Shown here piece after piece: positions 1-6,279 of a DNA stretch of 9,193 bases. The notes under the pieces are model-generated. The model saw only the letters and a list, made by a program, of their open reading frames with translations, was not told the origin of the DNA and searched no databases. The first letter of the stretch is position 1. Every line of letters starts with the position of its first letter. A program made the translations under genes and the position numbers. The stretch spans positions 1 to 9,193 of the forward strand of contig JAABRJ010000517.1 in assembly GCA_011390985.1 (NCBI GenBank), read 5' to 3'. The stretch is from Desulfobacteraceae bacterium. Its GTDB lineage: Bacteria; Desulfobacterota; Desulfobacteria; Desulfobacterales; JAABRJ01.

Positions 1-207
1 CAGCAGCCCCATTGCCGCGATCAGGAGCGCCTCGGCCAACAGGCCGGAAGCGTCGATGCGGGCCAAGGTCAGGCCGTCGACCGCCCGTTTGATGATGCGC
101 GGAATGAAAAGCTGCAGGCCATCGACGATGATCAGGCACACGATGCCGAGGAGAATGACATGCCGCCGCTCGTATAGATACGGCCGAATGAACTGCAGGG
201 ATTTCAC
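1..207 (-). CDS. ABC exporter half-transporter, N-terminal fragment (partial, 3' end outside window)
   Basis: The minus strand is open from position 207 to the window edge and gives 69 codons. The protein begins VKSLQFIRPYLYERRHVILL and continues with a hydrophobic helix (about residues 16-35) and the stretch LFIPRIIKRAVDGL. A short cytoplasmic lead, a first membrane helix and a 'P..I...VDGL' pattern are typical of the membrane domain of MdlA/MsbA-type exporters, which fuse six helices to an ATPase domain. Only the first helix is visible, so the ATPase and the substrate cannot be judged. The start is GTG at 207-205 with an AGGA-type ribosome site about 10 bases upstream. The gene is divergent from the ribonuclease gene. 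The family call is fairly safe; the substrate is unknown. Confidence 0.72.
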   Translation of the reverse strand, partial: MKSLQFIRPYLYERRHVILLGIVCLIIVDGLQLFIPRIIKRAVDGLTLARIDASGLLAEALLIAAMGLL

Positions 208-270
208 GAAATGCGTTCCTTTCCAGCGCAATGGGGTTCTTGGTCCCCCGGACGAGGGAAAAATTAAGTT

Positions 271-299
271 AAAGTAACAACCCCGGCGCATTGAATCAA
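271..299 (-). promoter_or_regulatory. Possible promoter of the ABC exporter gene
   Basis: On the minus strand, TTGATT (299-294) and TACTTT (276-271) are spaced by 17 bases and lie about 65 bases before the GTG start at 207. The -10 match is weak, so this is only a candidate. The A/T-rich patch at 259-279 is the only AT-rich stretch in this intergenic region. Confidence 0.25.
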
Positions 300-354
300 C
301 CCGCCGCGAATCCCTGAACACGGGCCGACCGGCAGCACGGTGACCCCCGGCGAC

Positions 355-385
355 TGGGCTTGCGCGTTGACTTTAGGCAAGCCCA
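355..385. repeat. 9-bp inverted repeat over the -35 box (candidate operator)
   Basis: TGGGCTTGC at 355-363 is the exact reverse complement of GCAAGCCCA at 377-385, with 13 bases between the arms. The -35 hexamer (367-372) lies in the spacer and the right arm fills most of the -35/-10 spacer. Because the dyad is upstream of the predicted transcription start, it would act as DNA, for example as a repressor site, and not as an RNA hairpin. The binding protein is unknown. Confidence 0.45.
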
Positions 386-395
386 TTGCTATGAT
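367..395 (+). promoter_or_regulatory. Strong sigma70-type promoter with extended -10 for the ribonuclease gene
   Basis: TTGACT (367-372) and TATGAT (390-395) are separated by 17 bases, and a TG dinucleotide at 387-388 gives an extended -10. Each hexamer differs from consensus at one base. Transcription should begin near 401-404, which is at the ATG of the ribonuclease gene (404). No Shine-Dalgarno sequence lies before that ATG, which fits a leaderless message. Confidence 0.65.
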
Positions 396-403
396 CAAAA
401 CTT

Positions 404-2398
404 ATGGAACCATCGAATGTAGTTGAATATATTGACCGTCAGAAAATCATGTGCGCCGTTGTTCTGGAAGTCAAAAACGAGCGGCTGCGCCTGTTGACCG
501 AAAACAACCGTGAGGTCAACCTGTCCGTCAGCCGGCTGTCGCATGCCTGCAGCCAGCGGGTGGACCTCAAAATGGGCCGCGATCACGCGGTCCAGGCCCT
601 GAAAGAAATCGGCAGCCGCCGCAGGTCACTGATGACCCGCGTCAATATCCGGGAACTGTGGGAGGTCCTCAACAGCGAGGAGGAGTGGATCGACCTCGAA
701 ACCATGGCCGCATTCTGCTTTAACAGCGATACCACCAGCGACCACGAATCCGCCGTGATACGGGCTTTTTTCGAAAACCGGATCTATTTCAAGTTCAACC
801 GCGACCGCTTCTACCCCAACTCCGAAGACCAGGTGGCGCAGCTGAGGTCCCAGGCCGAGGAGATCGGCCAGCGCAACCGTCTGATCGAAGAAGGCGGCGG
901 CTGGCTCCGCCAGGCGCTTGCTTCCGGCGCCTGCCGGGACGCGGCGGACACCCCGGTCGTGGCGGAAACCCTCCGCATCCTGCAATCCTACACCCTTTTC
1001 GGCAAAGACAGCGACCAATACACGCTCGCCAGGGCCATTATAGAGCGGGCGGGTGCGAACCCCGAAAAATCCCTTTTCCCGCTGTTTGTCCAAATGGGGA
1101 TTTGGGATGAAAACGAAAACCTGGATCTCCAGCGCCTGGGGGTGCCCCTCGAATTTTCCGACGAATGCCTGCGCTACGCCGACCGGCTGCGTTCCAGCCC
1201 GCCGCCGTTTGCAGACACCCCCCTGCGCCGCGACCTGACCCACCTGCCGCTGCTGACCATCGACGGCCAGGCCACCCTGGACTACGATGACGCCCTGAGC
1301 ATCGAAGACCTGGGAGACCGCTACCGTCTCGGGATCCACATTGCCGACGTGGGCCATTACATCCAACGCGACGACCCCATCGACCGCGAAGCCATCGACC
1401 GCGGCAGCTCGATTTACACCGCCGACCGCAAAATCCCCATGATTCCAGCGGTCCTGGCCGAAGGACTCTGCAGCCTGCGGGCCGGGCAGCTTCGCCCGGC
1501 GATCAGCGTGATGGTCACCCTGGGCCGCAGCGGCGGCCTGCTCGATTACGAAATTTTTGCCAGCACGGTCGTCGTCAGCCGCCAGCTCTCCTACTACGAA
1601 GCCAACCTGATGGCCGATGAGGACCCCGCCATCCGTACCCTGGTGTTTCTGGCCGAAGCCTTTCGCAAAAAACGGCTGGAAGACGGGGCACTGCAGATCA
1701 CCCTGCCGGAAATCAACATCTGGTTGGACGAAAGCGGCGAGATCACCCTCAGCCGGGTCAATCGCGAAAGCCCCTCCCGGATGATGGTGGCCGAGTTGAT
1801 GATCATGGGCAACTGGCTGATGGCCGATTTTCTGCGGCGCCACCGCTGCCCGGCGGTCTTCCGCTCACAGGCCGAGCCCCGCGAACGACTCTATCGCCAG
1901 AACGAGGGCACCCTCTTTCAGAACTGGATGCAGCGCAAGCAGATCAGCCGCTTCATGCTCGGCTGCGAAGCGGAAAGCCACAGCGGCCTCGGGGTGGACG
2001 CCTACGTCACCGCGACCTCCCCGATCCGCAAGTATTTCGACATGGCCACCCAGCGGCAGCTGCGGGCCCTATTGGGGTTGGGCACGCCCTGCGACCGGGA
2101 CCAGATTGCGTACATCCTGGGCCGCCTCGAAACCCCGATGCGCACCGTATCCCGCGTGCAGTACCAACGGCAGCGCTATTGGACCTTGAAATACCTCGAG
2201 AAAAAGATCGGCCAGAAAGCCGAGGCCATCGTCCTGCAGAAGCGCCGCAGCGGTTACCTGGCCCTGATCACCGAGTATATGCTGGAGTGCCAGCTGCCGC
2301 TGTCGATCGGGATTGACCTCAAGCCGGAGGATCTGGTACGGGTGACCGTTCAGTACGTCAATGCGCGCAGCGATGTGCTTTCGGTTTTTATCGGATAG
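404..2398 (+). CDS. RNB-domain exoribonuclease (RNase II/R family)
   Basis: This 664-residue protein is a predicted processive 3'-to-5' exoribonuclease that degrades RNA to nucleoside monophosphates in the cytoplasm. The RNB core spans about residues 270-600. TIDG at 285-288 is followed by DYDDA, giving D287, D293, D295 and D296, which align with the four metal-binding aspartates of E. coli RNase II (D201, D207, D209, D210). TSPIRKY at 538-544 carries the arginine (R542) corresponding to RNase II R500. A small OB-like region lies near residues 12-45, and the last 60 residues look like a reduced S1-like barrel. The length is near RNase II (644) and well short of RNase R (813), and I see no lysine-rich tail. 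The start at 404 keeps the N-terminal VEYIDRQKI segment; an in-frame ATG at 449 (residue 16) is the alternative. A lipoprotein gene follows on the same strand. The family is certain; the choice between rnb and rnr is not. Confidence 0.93.
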   Translation: MEPSNVVEYIDRQKIMCAVVLEVKNERLRLLTENNREVNLSVSRLSHACSQRVDLKMGRDHAVQALKEIGSRRRSLMTRVNIRELWEVLNSEEEWIDLETMAAFCFNSDTTSDHESAVIRAFFENRIYFKFNRDRFYPNSEDQVAQLRSQAEEIGQRNRLIEEGGGWLRQALASGACRDAADTPVVAETLRILQSYTLFGKDSDQYTLARAIIERAGANPEKSLFPLFVQMGIWDENENLDLQRLGVPLEFSDECLRYADRLRSSPPPFADTPLRRDLTHLPLLTIDGQATLDYDDALSIEDLGDRYRLGIHIADVGHYIQRDDPIDREAIDRGSSIYTADRKIPMIPAVLAEGLCSLRAGQLRPAISVMVTLGRSGGLLDYEIFASTVVVSRQLSYYEANLMADEDPAIRTLVFLAEAFRKKRLEDGALQITLPEINIWLDESGEITLSRVNRESPSRMMVAELMIMGNWLMADFLRRHRCPAVFRSQAEPRERLYRQNEGTLFQNWMQRKQISRFMLGCEAESHSGLGVDAYVTATSPIRKYFDMATQRQLRALLGLGTPCDRDQIAYILGRLETPMRTVSRVQYQRQRYWTLKYLEKKIGQKAEAIVLQKRRSGYLALITEYMLECQLPLSIGIDLKPEDLVRVTVQYVNARSDVLSVFIG

Positions 2399-2440
2399 CC
2401 CGCCCGAGGGGTGCCATCCGGCCGACGGCCAGGCCCCGCC

Positions 2441-3295
2441 ATGGAAAAAGCGATCTCACGGAAAGGAACGGATTTGGGAGGTGTGCGGGACCCCAGGTGG
2501 CGATTTTTGGTGATGGCGGTGGTGCTGCTGTCGGCCTGCGCGCCCCACTGCCAGGACGCCCAACTGTATGGGCAGCTCCAGGACCAGCGGCGCAGCGCGG
2601 CCCAGGCAGGCGAGCGCCTGGAGGCCGAGGCCGAGCGGCGCCGGCAGGCGGAGCGGGAGCTGGCCGCCTTGCAGCAGGCGGCCGCGGCGTCCCGCAGCCA
2701 GATCACGACCCTCGCAAACCGCAGCGCCGCCGCCGAAGAAAAAAATCTTCAGCTCGCCGCGCAGGTGACCGGCATGCAGCTGGAGATCGAAAAACGCAAC
2801 GCCGTCATTCAACTGCAGAGCCGGGTGATCCAGCTCCTCGACGACGACAAGGAGTCAATCAAAACCAGCCTGAAGGAGCAGCTCGCGGACCAAAACATCA
2901 GGCTGGAGGATCTCGACGGCCGCCCCAAGATGATCTTTGTGGACAAGATCCTGTTCGAGCCCGGCAGCGCCGAAATCCAGGACGAAGGCCGGCGCCTCCT
3001 GCTCAGGATCGCCGAAAACCTGAGCCGCCAGGAGGGGGCGCTGATCGTCATCGAGGGCCATACCGACAGCCTGCCCGTGGCGCCCGCCGCCCGGGAAAAA
3101 TTCCCCAGCAACTGGGAACTCTCCACCGCCCGGGCCGGCGCCGTGGCCCGCTTCCTGGTGGAAACGGCCGGACTCGACCCCCAGCGCGTGGCGGCCACCG
3201 GTTTCAGCCATTACCGCCCGGCGGCACCGAACGACACCGCTGACGGCCGCCGGCAGAACCGCCGCATCGAAATTTTTTTGGATCCCCTGCAGTAG
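2441..3295 (+). CDS. OmpA-family peptidoglycan-binding lipoprotein with coiled coil
   Basis: This is a predicted outer-membrane lipoprotein that ties the envelope to peptidoglycan. Counting from the ATG at 2441 (284 residues), a positively charged segment and a hydrophobic stretch (about 19-32) end in the lipobox LLSAC, so Cys33 would be lipidated. The next residue is Ala, which favours outer-membrane sorting. Residues 40-155 are rich in A, E, R, Q and L with heptad character, consistent with a long coiled-coil stalk. Residues 165-282 form an OmpA/MotB C-terminal domain, with EGHTD (205-209), the MotB-like insert FPSNWELSTARA (221-232) and NRRIEI (273-278), whose Asp and Arg contact diaminopimelate in this family. 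Three starts are possible: GTG 2411, ATG 2441 and TTG 2474. The TTG has the best ribosome site (AAGGA, 6-base gap) and gives a compact 22-residue signal peptide. The stop codon of the ribonuclease is only 42 bases before the ATG, so the two genes are probably co-transcribed. Confidence 0.87.
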   Translation: MEKAISRKGTDLGGVRDPRWRFLVMAVVLLSACAPHCQDAQLYGQLQDQRRSAAQAGERLEAEAERRRQAERELAALQQAAAASRSQITTLANRSAAAEEKNLQLAAQVTGMQLEIEKRNAVIQLQSRVIQLLDDDKESIKTSLKEQLADQNIRLEDLDGRPKMIFVDKILFEPGSAEIQDEGRRLLLRIAENLSRQEGALIVIEGHTDSLPVAPAAREKFPSNWELSTARAGAVARFLVETAGLDPQRVAATGFSHYRPAAPNDTADGRRQNRRIEIFLDPLQ

Positions 3296-3303
3296 GCCCC
3301 CGC

Positions 3304-3341
3304 AGCCGGCCGCACGCCAGGCCTGGGGCCGCCGGCCGGCT
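3304..3341. terminator. GC-rich hairpin between convergent genes, possible terminator without T-tract
   Basis: AGCCGGCCG (3304-3312) pairs exactly with CGGCCGGCT (3333-3341). The 20-base loop contains the palindrome CCAGGCCTGG (3317-3326). The structure lies between the lipoprotein stop (3295) and the kinase stop (3343-3341), so it could serve both strands. No run of T follows on either strand, so it is not a classical intrinsic terminator. It may pause polymerase or protect 3' ends. Confidence 0.4.
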
Positions 3342-6217
3342 CACGCATCCAGGATTTCGCGGATCTTGCGGGACAGGCCCACCATGTCAAAGGGTTTCTG
3401 GATAAACCCGCCGCCCCCCCGGCGGATCACCTCCTGGGTCTGACGGTTGAGGCTGTACCCGCTCGCCAGCAGCACCCGAAGGTCCGGCCGCACCGCCCGC
3501 AGGCGGTCAAAGGCGACCCCGCCGGCCATCTCCGGCATGACCATGTCCAGGATCACCAGGTCGACCCCCTGCGGATCGATCTCGAGAATGGCCAGGGCAT
3601 CCTTGCCGCTGCAGGCCAAGAGCACGTGGTAGCCCAGTTCCTTGAGCATCAGGCTGCCCACGTGCAGAATTTCTTCCTCGTCATCCACCAGCAGGATGCT
3701 TTCCTGGCCGCGGGCCAGTTCGTAGCGCACGCCGGCTTCGGCGACCACCCGCTGGTCGGAGGCCGGCAGGTAGATAAAAAAACTTGCGCCCTGCCCCTCC
3801 TTGCTGCTGACCCGCACGATGCCCTTGTGGTTCTGGACGATCCCGTAAACCGACGCCAGCCCGAGACCGGTGCCCTTGCCAATCTCCTTGGTGGTAAAAA
3901 AGGGCTCGAAAATGCGCGCCATGGTCCCCTCGTCCATGCCGACCCCGGTATCCCGCACGGTCAATTTGACGAACTCACCCGGATCCACGCCGTAGGAACG
4001 GCAGAAAGCCGGCCGCAGGGTGACGTTCTCGGTTTCCAGAAAGAGTTCCCCGCCGTCGGGCATCGCCTGGCCGGCGTTGACATACAGGTTGAGCAGCACC
4101 TGCTCGATCTGGCCGCGGTCCACATCCACGCTCCAGAGGCCCTCCCGCAGGTTGCGGCGGATGGAGACCTCTTTCTTGGTCCGGCTGAACATGTCGCAGG
4201 TTTTTGCCACCAGATCGTTGAGGCAGGTGGGTTTGACCTCATACTTGCCCCCGCGCGCAAACCCCAGCAGCTGTTTGGTGAGGGCGGCGGCGCTTTTGAT
4301 GGTTTTACCGATGGCCTGAATATGCTCGCTGTGGGGATGGTCGCCGGGCAGGTTGAGCTGCATGACCGAAATCCGCCCCTGGATGCCCATCAGGAGATTG
4401 TTGAAGTCGTGGGCGATGCCGCCGGCCAGGGTCCCGACGGCCTCCATTTTCTGGGCGTGAATCAGCTTGTTTTCAAGCTCCTTGCGCTCGGCCTCCTGCC
4501 TGATCCGGTCGGTAATGTCCAAGACCTGGGCCACCACCTGCGGGTTGCCGTTGAGATCATTGATAATCGTTGAGCTGATCGTGACGCGTCGGGTGTCACC
4601 GTCTTTGCGCAGCAAATCGAACTCGTAATGCGTCGGCACGCTGTCCCCGCGCAACCAGTCGAAATAGTTTTTCTTCACGACTTTCAGGCTTTCCGGGGTC
4701 AGCAGCCTGCCGACATCCCCGCCCGTCAGGTCTTCGGGGGGGTAGCCCACCAGCCGGCAAGCCTCGGGATTGGCATAGAGGATGTGAAACTGGTGGTCGA
4801 TGATCAGAAACCCCTCGTGGGAGTTTTCGACCACCGACCGGAAGCGCTCCTCGCTTTCCCGCAGGGCCATTTCGGCCTCTTTGCGGTCGCTCACGTCGCG
4901 GGCCACGCTCAGGAGGACCTTTTCACCCCGGTAATCGATCTGCCGCACCTTGATCTCGACGGGCAGCGCGCTGCCGTCGGCTTTCAGATGACGCGTCTCC
5001 AAGGTCCGCCGCCCGTCCGCGTCGCCCAGGGCCCCCAGGACCCGCTCGGCATCCGCCGGGGGCATCAGCGCCGAGAGGGGCAGCGCAAAAAATCCCGCCG
5101 ACGAATACCCCAGCCGGCTGTAGCTGGCCTCGTTGGCATCCAGGATGCGGCCCGAGCGGTCTATCAGATAGACCGCATCATCGACGTTTTCCAGCAGCTC
5201 CTTGTAGCGCGACTTTTCCTCGGCGGCTTTGAGAGTCCGCAGCATGCTGTCGAAGGCCTTTGAAAGCTCGGCAATCTCCCAGTAGTCGCCGGGGCGGGTC
5301 TCGAACGAGAGGTTTTTTTCGCCTTTGGAGATCTGAATGGCTTTTTGGGCCATTTTTCGCAGAGGGGTCGCCATCTGCTGGCCGAAAAAGATCGAAAGCC
5401 CCGCCGAAAAGGTGAGCACGGCCAGCGTAAAAAGCCCGATAAGCATCGAAATCCTGCGCTTTTCGCTGACCAGGTCCGCGCTGGAGAAGAGGAAATAGAG
5501 ATCGGTGTAGCCGTCGAGCTTGAGAATTCTGTGACCCTCGGGGCCGACTGCCAAGGCCGCGGCGCCTGAGGCCTGGGAGAGGACCTTGGCATCCAGTTCA
5601 AAAGCGCTGCCCGTGATCAGGCTGTTCAGCCCATCGGTTGTGCACACCAGGATGTCGCCGGCGATCAGCTGTTGAAGCCGCTCGATCAATTCCTGGTCAC
5701 GGCTGAGGTCGTAGCGCGCGTGGGCGGTCCCGAGGCGCGCCCCGTCGCTGGTGATCGGGGTTTCAAACCACCACACCACCGGGGAGGCCTCGGCTTTCAG
5801 GGCGGGGGGGTCGCCGGGCGGGGGGGTGAGCAGGGCATCGACAACCTGCTCGGAGTGGGCGGGGCTGACCAACGGCGCTGCGGCTTTGCGGACGAAAAAA
5901 CTCAGGCCGTTATCCGGCCCGTAAAAGCGCGCCAGGCGGTCCTCGAGTTGGGCGGGCGCATCCAGCAGGAGGGTCACCCGGATGGCATTGTCGGTGCTGA
6001 GGTCCTCGAGCCTGCGCTGGATCTGCGCAAAACGGCGGCTGAGGATCAGTTCGGCCTGCCCCTTGCGCGCCGCAATCTTGTTGCGAAACTCGTGGTCCAG
6101 GCGCTTTCCGAAATAAATGGAGAGCACACCGGAGATCAGCAGGACGGCGACGGTCACAAGGACCCCGATGGCCAGCATCAATTGGATCGAGAACCGTTTG
6201 CGACGCTCGGGTTTCAA
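3341..6217 (-). CDS. Membrane hybrid histidine kinase (sensor-HAMP-PAS-PAS-HisKA-HATPase-REC)
   Basis: This 958-residue sensor kinase autophosphorylates on histidine in response to a signal and passes phosphate to its own receiver domain. TM1 is at about 12-35, a periplasmic sensor (possibly Cache-like, not certain) at 36-255, TM2 at 257-278, HAMP at about 277-335, and PAS domains at about 338-445 and 455-575. The HisKA phosphosite is H603 in the GGIAHDFNNLL box. The ATPase has its N box at 706-716 (N710, N714), DTGVG at 756-760, FEPFF at 770-774 and GKGTGLGL at 780-787. The receiver (838-955) has D845/D846, phospho-acceptor D891, S919 and K941, so all key residues are present. There is no DNA-binding output domain and no partner regulator in the window. 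The start is TTG at 6217-6215, supported by AGGAG five bases upstream. The gene lies 62 bases after the AICAR formyltransferase on the same strand, so it may be read through from it; a functional link is not shown. Confidence 0.93.
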   Translation of the reverse strand: MKPERRKRFSIQLMLAIGVLVTVAVLLISGVLSIYFGKRLDHEFRNKIAARKGQAELILSRRFAQIQRRLEDLSTDNAIRVTLLLDAPAQLEDRLARFYGPDNGLSFFVRKAAAPLVSPAHSEQVVDALLTPPPGDPPALKAEASPVVWWFETPITSDGARLGTAHARYDLSRDQELIERLQQLIAGDILVCTTDGLNSLITGSAFELDAKVLSQASGAAALAVGPEGHRILKLDGYTDLYFLFSSADLVSEKRRISMLIGLFTLAVLTFSAGLSIFFGQQMATPLRKMAQKAIQISKGEKNLSFETRPGDYWEIAELSKAFDSMLRTLKAAEEKSRYKELLENVDDAVYLIDRSGRILDANEASYSRLGYSSAGFFALPLSALMPPADAERVLGALGDADGRRTLETRHLKADGSALPVEIKVRQIDYRGEKVLLSVARDVSDRKEAEMALRESEERFRSVVENSHEGFLIIDHQFHILYANPEACRLVGYPPEDLTGGDVGRLLTPESLKVVKKNYFDWLRGDSVPTHYEFDLLRKDGDTRRVTISSTIINDLNGNPQVVAQVLDITDRIRQEAERKELENKLIHAQKMEAVGTLAGGIAHDFNNLLMGIQGRISVMQLNLPGDHPHSEHIQAIGKTIKSAAALTKQLLGFARGGKYEVKPTCLNDLVAKTCDMFSRTKKEVSIRRNLREGLWSVDVDRGQIEQVLLNLYVNAGQAMPDGGELFLETENVTLRPAFCRSYGVDPGEFVKLTVRDTGVGMDEGTMARIFEPFFTTKEIGKGTGLGLASVYGIVQNHKGIVRVSSKEGQGASFFIYLPASDQRVVAEAGVRYELARGQESILLVDDEEEILHVGSLMLKELGYHVLLACSGKDALAILEIDPQGVDLVILDMVMPEMAGGVAFDRLRAVRPDLRVLLASGYSLNRQTQEVIRRGGGGFIQKPFDMVGLSRKIREILDA

Positions 6218-6249
6218 TAGGGCTCCTGTTGGGCGATGGTGGAAGCAGG

Positions 6250-6267
6250 CTGCGGGAGCGGCCGCAG
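6250..6267. repeat. Small inverted repeat between AICAR formyltransferase and kinase genes
   Basis: CTGCGG (6250-6255) and CCGCAG (6262-6267) form a 6-bp stem with a 6-base loop in the 62-base gap just after the AICAR formyltransferase stop. No T-run follows on the minus strand, so termination here would be weak at best. It may partly uncouple kinase expression from the purine genes. Confidence 0.25.
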
Positions 6268-6279
6268 TTCGTGCGCAGA

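Noticed and set aside
56..277. Plus-strand small Arg/Met-rich frame at the window start
   Set aside because: It mirrors the ABC exporter N-terminus and has a composition typical of a wrong frame (MRAKVRPSTARLMMRG).
391..426. Twelve-codon open frame overlapping the ribonuclease start, as a regulatory leader peptide
   Set aside because: Its ATG lies inside the predicted -10 box, so it would not be transcribed from that promoter, and it has no ribosome site.
626..1843. Long minus-strand open frame of about 400 codons opposite the ribonuclease
   Set aside because: It is an antisense mirror of a clear RNB gene in GC-rich DNA. Its translation is low-complexity (G, A, V, Q, D rich), has no domain motif, and has no ribosome site or promoter that I can see.
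3626..4573. Plus-strand open frame of 315 codons opposite the kinase ATPase region
   Set aside because: It mirrors the conserved HisKA/HATPase/REC coding sequence and has the same GC-driven composition, without any domain signature.
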